Assembly: GCF_001730305.1 (NCBI RefSeq)
Contig: NZ_MIJY01000034.1
Location: forward strand, 124,001 to 188,000
DNA length: 64,000 bases
Reading direction: 5' to 3'
DNA from: Enterococcus termitis
GTDB taxonomy: Bacteria; Bacillota; Bacilli; Lactobacillales; Enterococcaceae
This document shows positions 60,605 to 64,000 of the stretch, piece after piece (position 1 is the stretch's first letter; each line of letters starts with the position of its first letter). The translations under genes were made by a program, and so were the position numbers. The notes below the pieces were generated by a model. The model did not search any database, had not been told where the DNA came from, and saw nothing but the letters and a program-made list of their open reading frames with translations.

Positions 60605-60845
60605 GGAGTATGGGACAGCAGTGTTTAATCACGAACACCCGGTAGGGATTGTTCTGCATTAGTTCGTGCCTCACTGTGTTTCAACCCCAGCACCAAGTAG
60701 GTACTGTTCTACATCAGCTCGTACCTCACTGTGTTTCACAGCAATTTCAGCTTATTTCAGAAGAACTTGCTTCTGTTTCCATCGTTTATTCGGATTTTTA
60801 AGTGTCTGGGATGTAACTCATAGAGTTATGTCCCAGACTTTTTTT
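60605..60845 (+). repeat. Dispersed intergenic repeat, copy 3
   Basis: About 240 bases, beginning GTATGGGACAGCAGTGTTTA and ending in a hairpin GTCTGGGATGTAACTC/GAGTTATGTCCCAGAC with a T-run that can terminate ktrB transcripts. The block CCAAGTAGGTACTGTTCT is present, and the CTCACTGTGTTTCA block occurs twice in this copy. Confidence 0.85.
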
Positions 60846-60854
60846 ATAGTTCAT

Positions 60855-62129
60855 TTAAATTAGTACATTAACGATCAGATACACTAAAAATAAACCAGAG
60901 ATCAAGTACATTGGGAAGGACAGTTCTTTTTTCTTCCCAGCGATCCATTTCGTTAAGGGATACGCAACGAAGCCAAACGCCATGCCGTCAGAAATATTCA
61001 TCGTAAACGGAATCAAAACGATCATCAGCATTGCTGGAAAATAGTCACTAAAATCCTCAAAATCAAGTGTCTTTATTTGTTGGATCATCAAAAAGCCTGT
61101 AATAATGATCGCTGGTGCCAGTGCAGAATCTGGTATGTACGAAAGAAGCGGTAAAGCTAATAAAGCTAAAAAGAAACAAATACCGCTTGTAATCGATGTC
61201 CAGCCAGTTTTTCCGCCTTCTTCAATACCTGTAGCACTTTCTGCAGCTGCAATTGTTGGACTCGTACCAAAAAGACTAGACAGCAATGTAACTACTCCTG
61301 TGACGCGATAAGCTCGTAAATACTTATCTTCGTCAGCTTCAGGCATCAATCCCTTTAAAATCCCCATTGACTCAAAAATCAAGATCATCGACAAAGCAAA
61401 AACACCTAACAAAAAGCTTTTTGTGAAAAAAGAATGAAAATCAAGCTGCATAAAAATCTGAGAAATATTTTTCAAGCTGCTTAAAGAAAAGTGTTCTGTT
61501 GGATTCACTAAGCCTAAGAGATTAGCAATTAAAGTCACCACGACGATTCCAATAAAGAAACTGCCCTGAACTCCTTTTAGAAAAAGAATGACTGTCAGCA
61601 CCAACGAGAATAATGTTAAAAGAGTCAAGCTGTTATTCAACGGTGCCAGCTGAGTAAACGTATGCTCGCCACGTAAAATCAGCTGCCCTTTTTCCAATCC
61701 GATCAACACCAGAAAAAAGCCAATTCCGACAGTTATACCTGTTTTCAACGTTCCAGGAACAACTTCTGCAAATAATTTACTTAATCGGGTAAATGCGACG
61801 ATCAAGTAAATGACTCCTGAACAAAAGCTGACTGCCAAGGCTTCTTGCCAAGTTAAACCTAAAGACAGCACCAGGGTATAAGTGAAAAATGAATTGACGC
61901 CCATACCAGTCGTCAATACGATTGGTGCATCTGCGATCAATCCCATCAGGATCGAACCAATGATCGAAATAAAAATCGTGCCGAAAATCGTTAATTCTTT
62001 CGGCATTCCTGCTTGAGACAGGATCACCGTATTCACCATAATAATATATGAAATAGCAAAAAATGAAGTTGTCCCTGCGACTATTTCCCGCTTAAATCCT
62101 TCTCTAGTCAACTTTTTCAAATGAAACAT
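60855..62129 (-). CDS. AzgA-type guanine/hypoxanthine permease (NCS2)
   Basis: This membrane protein of about 424 residues has some twelve to fourteen helices. TREGFKREIVAGTTSFFAISYIIMVN, TGMGVNSFFTYTLV and GTSPTIAAAESATGIEEGG are the AzgA/PbuG-type motifs. It takes up purine bases by proton symport. ATG 62,129 follows GAGGAGGAAG. No purine riboswitch is visible upstream. Confidence 0.9.
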   Translation of the reverse strand: MFHLKKLTREGFKREIVAGTTSFFAISYIIMVNTVILSQAGMPKELTIFGTIFISIIGSILMGLIADAPIVLTTGMGVNSFFTYTLVLSLGLTWQEALAVSFCSGVIYLIVAFTRLSKLFAEVVPGTLKTGITVGIGFFLVLIGLEKGQLILRGEHTFTQLAPLNNSLTLLTLFSLVLTVILFLKGVQGSFFIGIVVVTLIANLLGLVNPTEHFSLSSLKNISQIFMQLDFHSFFTKSFLLGVFALSMILIFESMGILKGLMPEADEDKYLRAYRVTGVVTLLSSLFGTSPTIAAAESATGIEEGGKTGWTSITSGICFFLALLALPLLSYIPDSALAPAIIITGFLMIQQIKTLDFEDFSDYFPAMLMIVLIPFTMNISDGMAFGFVAYPLTKWIAGKKKELSFPMYLISGLFLVYLIVNVLI

Positions 62130-62273
62130 ATGCTTCCTCCTCGTGTTCAATCGATTACTTTTTTATTGATTGAGCGTAAATTTGGTATTTTTTACTTAAA
62201 TGCTGATTCTAAGGATACCATAATGGAAACGTTTTTTTCTAATTCTGATAATTTTTTTAGAATCAATCACAAA

Positions 62274-62319
62274 AAAACAAAAGCAAAACGATCGATTAGC
62301 CGTTTGCTTTTGTTTTAAG
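62274..62319. terminator. Terminator after nifJ
   Basis: The stem AAAACAAAAGCAAAACG/CGTTTGCTTTTGTTTT lies 15 bases beyond the nifJ stop. Confidence 0.8.
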
Positions 62320-62333
62320 CTAAAAAAATGAGT

Positions 62334-64000
62334 TTATTTTTTGATCTGACTTACTAATTTCACGTAGTTTTCAGAGCGATCCTCAGCATCTTCTTTGGTT
62401 TTCGTTAATAAATGCTCAACCACTTCTTGGTTGTCTTTGATCGTATGCAATGCAGAGAAACGAGTTTGTTTTTCAAGGAAATCGCGCATTTTAGTAAAGT
62501 CAGCCTTTTTGTAATCAATGACCATTGGATCTTTGCCCTTTTCAACCAGCTGTGGATTGTAACGGTACAATTGCCAATAGCCAGATTCTACCGCTTCTTT
62601 AGCTAATGAAAGTGTTTCAATCATACCGCCTTTTACACCATGATTGATACAAGGTGTGTAACCGATAATCAATGATGGTCCAGGATAGCGTTCAGCTTCG
62701 TCGATAGCTTTGATCGTTTGCATCGAGTTCGCTCCAAGAGCGATCTGTGCCACATAAACATTGCCGTAAGTCATTGCCATCATGCCTAGATCTTTCTTAG
62801 AGGTTTGTTTACCACCGGCAGAGAATTTTGCGATCGCAGCTGCTGGTGTTGCTTTAGACGTTTGACCTCCTGTATTGGCATAGACTTCGTTATCCATAAC
62901 AAATATATTTACATCGGCACCGCTTGCTAATACATGATCGATTCCGCTAAACCCAATATCATACGCCCAACCGTCACCACCAACGATCCACTGACTTGTT
63001 TTTACAAATAAATCACTTTGTTGGTAAATTTGTTCTAGTAAAGGATTGTTTTGGTATTCTTCACTTAAAACTGCCGCCAGTTTTGTCGCACGCTGCTGGG
63101 TTCCATCTCCTTCTAAATAGTGCTCATGCCAATCTTGAAGTAAGGCTTGAAGATCTTCTGATCCCAATTTTTTATCTATCGCTTCTTGAACTTGATCAGC
63201 TAAATATTGACGCTTCGTATTGTTCGCGACGTACATGCCATAACCATATTCTGCGTTATCTTCAAAGAGCGAGTTACTCCATGCAGGTCCTTGCCCACAT
63301 TCATTTGTTGTATAAGGCGTCACTGGCGATGAACCACCCCAAATGGACGAACAGCCTGTTGCATTAGCCATCATCATTCGATCGCCGAATAATTGGGTCA
63401 AAAGTTTGATATATGGTGTTTCACCACAGCCTTCACAAGCTCCTGAAAATTCCATCAACGGCTGATTGAATTGTGAGCCTTTAACAGATAGTTTCCTGAC
63501 TGGGTTTTCTTTTTGCTGCAAGGTCATTGCAAATGCCCAATTGATTGCTTGTTCTTTTTGCTCTTCATATGGTTTCATCAAAATTGCTTTTTCCTTCACT
63601 GGACAAGCTTGAACACAAAGTCCGCAACCTGTACAATCCTCCAATGAAACTTGAATACGATACATCAAGCCATCTGCTCCACGCATTTCTCTTGCTACAA
63701 AGCCTTCCGGTGCTGTTTCCATTTCAGCTTCGTCTGCTAAGAATGGGCGAATAGCCGCATGAGGACACACAAAGGCACATTCATTACACATGGTACATTT
63801 ATCCATTTGCCATTCTGGAACTTCCAAGGCAATGCCGCGTTTTTCGTAGGCTGCTGTGCCCATTGGCATTTCACCTGTTTTCATACCATTATCGATCAAA
63901 TCACCGACGGTTAAATCATTTCCTTCTTGTCGATTGATCGGTTGTAAAATATTCGTGATATATTTTGGCAGCGTAGGATCTACTGCTTCTGGTTTGATTT
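62334..64000 (-). CDS. nifJ: Pyruvate:ferredoxin (flavodoxin) oxidoreductase, C-terminal part
   Basis: The frame is open to the window edge, so this is the last 555 or so residues of an enzyme usually near 1,200. Two 4Fe-4S sites are present (CTMCNECAFVCP and CTGCGLCVQACP), then the TPP-binding domain with CEGCGETPYIKLL, GGDGWAYDIGF and NEVYANTGGQTSKATP. It converts pyruvate and CoA to acetyl-CoA and CO2 with ferredoxin or flavodoxin as acceptor. It is oxygen-sensitive and anaerobic in role. Confidence 0.95.
   Translation of the reverse strand, partial: IKPEAVDPTLPKYITNILQPINRQEGNDLTVGDLIDNGMKTGEMPMGTAAYEKRGIALEVPEWQMDKCTMCNECAFVCPHAAIRPFLADEAEMETAPEGFVAREMRGADGLMYRIQVSLEDCTGCGLCVQACPVKEKAILMKPYEEQKEQAINWAFAMTLQQKENPVRKLSVKGSQFNQPLMEFSGACEGCGETPYIKLLTQLFGDRMMMANATGCSSIWGGSSPVTPYTTNECGQGPAWSNSLFEDNAEYGYGMYVANNTKRQYLADQVQEAIDKKLGSEDLQALLQDWHEHYLEGDGTQQRATKLAAVLSEEYQNNPLLEQIYQQSDLFVKTSQWIVGGDGWAYDIGFSGIDHVLASGADVNIFVMDNEVYANTGGQTSKATPAAAIAKFSAGGKQTSKKDLGMMAMTYGNVYVAQIALGANSMQTIKAIDEAERYPGPSLIIGYTPCINHGVKGGMIETLSLAKEAVESGYWQLYRYNPQLVEKGKDPMVIDYKKADFTKMRDFLEKQTRFSALHTIKDNQEVVEHLLTKTKEDAEDRSENYVKLVSQIKK

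Noticed and set aside
62130..62280. Purine riboswitch upstream of the AzgA-type permease
   Set aside because: No conserved purine-aptamer core or paired loops on the minus strand.

Overview
The window is a low-GC Firmicutes chromosome segment, most likely from an Enterococcus of the E. faecalis type. Evidence is the sufCDSUB order, an isolated ferrochelatase, a tdk-prfA-prmC-sua5-glyA-upp block, a fumarate-reductase-like lipoprotein, LXG effector cassettes, and strong AGGAGG-type ribosome sites with TTG starts. A pyruvate:ferredoxin oxidoreductase at the right edge suggests a species other than E. faecalis itself. The genus call is from memory of gene families and gene order, not from a search.

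Positions 1-19,610 are accessory DNA beside the 3' end of sufB. Three copies of the last codons of sufB (204-220 imperfect, 13,914-13,930 and 19,594-19,610 identical 17-mers) divide it into at least two head-to-tail integrated elements. The left element carries two facing type VII secretion LXG toxin cassettes (778-3716 on plus, 8834-5596 on minus), IS256- and IS3-family remnants, a GmrSD-like restriction gene with an in-frame stop, and a cluster of toxin and immunity-gene relics (12.07-13.74 kb). The right element carries a Gabija-like pair (gajA, gajB), an XRE regulator, two matching 16-bp operators, an unlisted 40-residue membrane peptide, and a broken tyrosine integrase next to sufB.

Positions 19.6-39.5 kb are mostly core: Fe-S assembly (sufCDSUB), ferrochelatase, a secreted protein, the methionine ABC transporter metNIQ behind a Met-specifier T-box, gcvH-like and ArsC/Spx-like genes, rodA, and a hydroxycinnamate-reductase-type cluster (hcrR, hcrA, hcrB, MFS carrier) with an apbE flavin transferase.

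Positions 39.6-50.9 kb hold a multi-membrane protein, a small accessory patch with a gene relic and a DUF4041/GIY-YIG (SNIPE-like) nuclease beside tRNA-Thr(CGT), then upp, glyA, sua5, prmC, prfA and tdk. Copies of a dispersed intergenic repeat of about 240-310 bp lie at 39.7, 45.0 and 60.6 kb, with a possible degenerate piece at 29.7 kb.

Positions 50.92-55.35 kb are a third island, bounded by a 39-bp perfect direct repeat just upstream of tdk. It has a truncated integrase and a third LXG cassette with its immunity candidate. To its right are a cell-wall protein with a MucBP repeat and an LPALG sorting signal, an extracellular fumarate-reductase-like lipoprotein, ktrB, an AzgA-type purine permease, and the C-terminal part of nifJ, which runs off the window.

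No genes for the type VII secretion machine itself (EssB, EssC, EsxA) are visible, so all three LXG cassettes must rely on machinery elsewhere.
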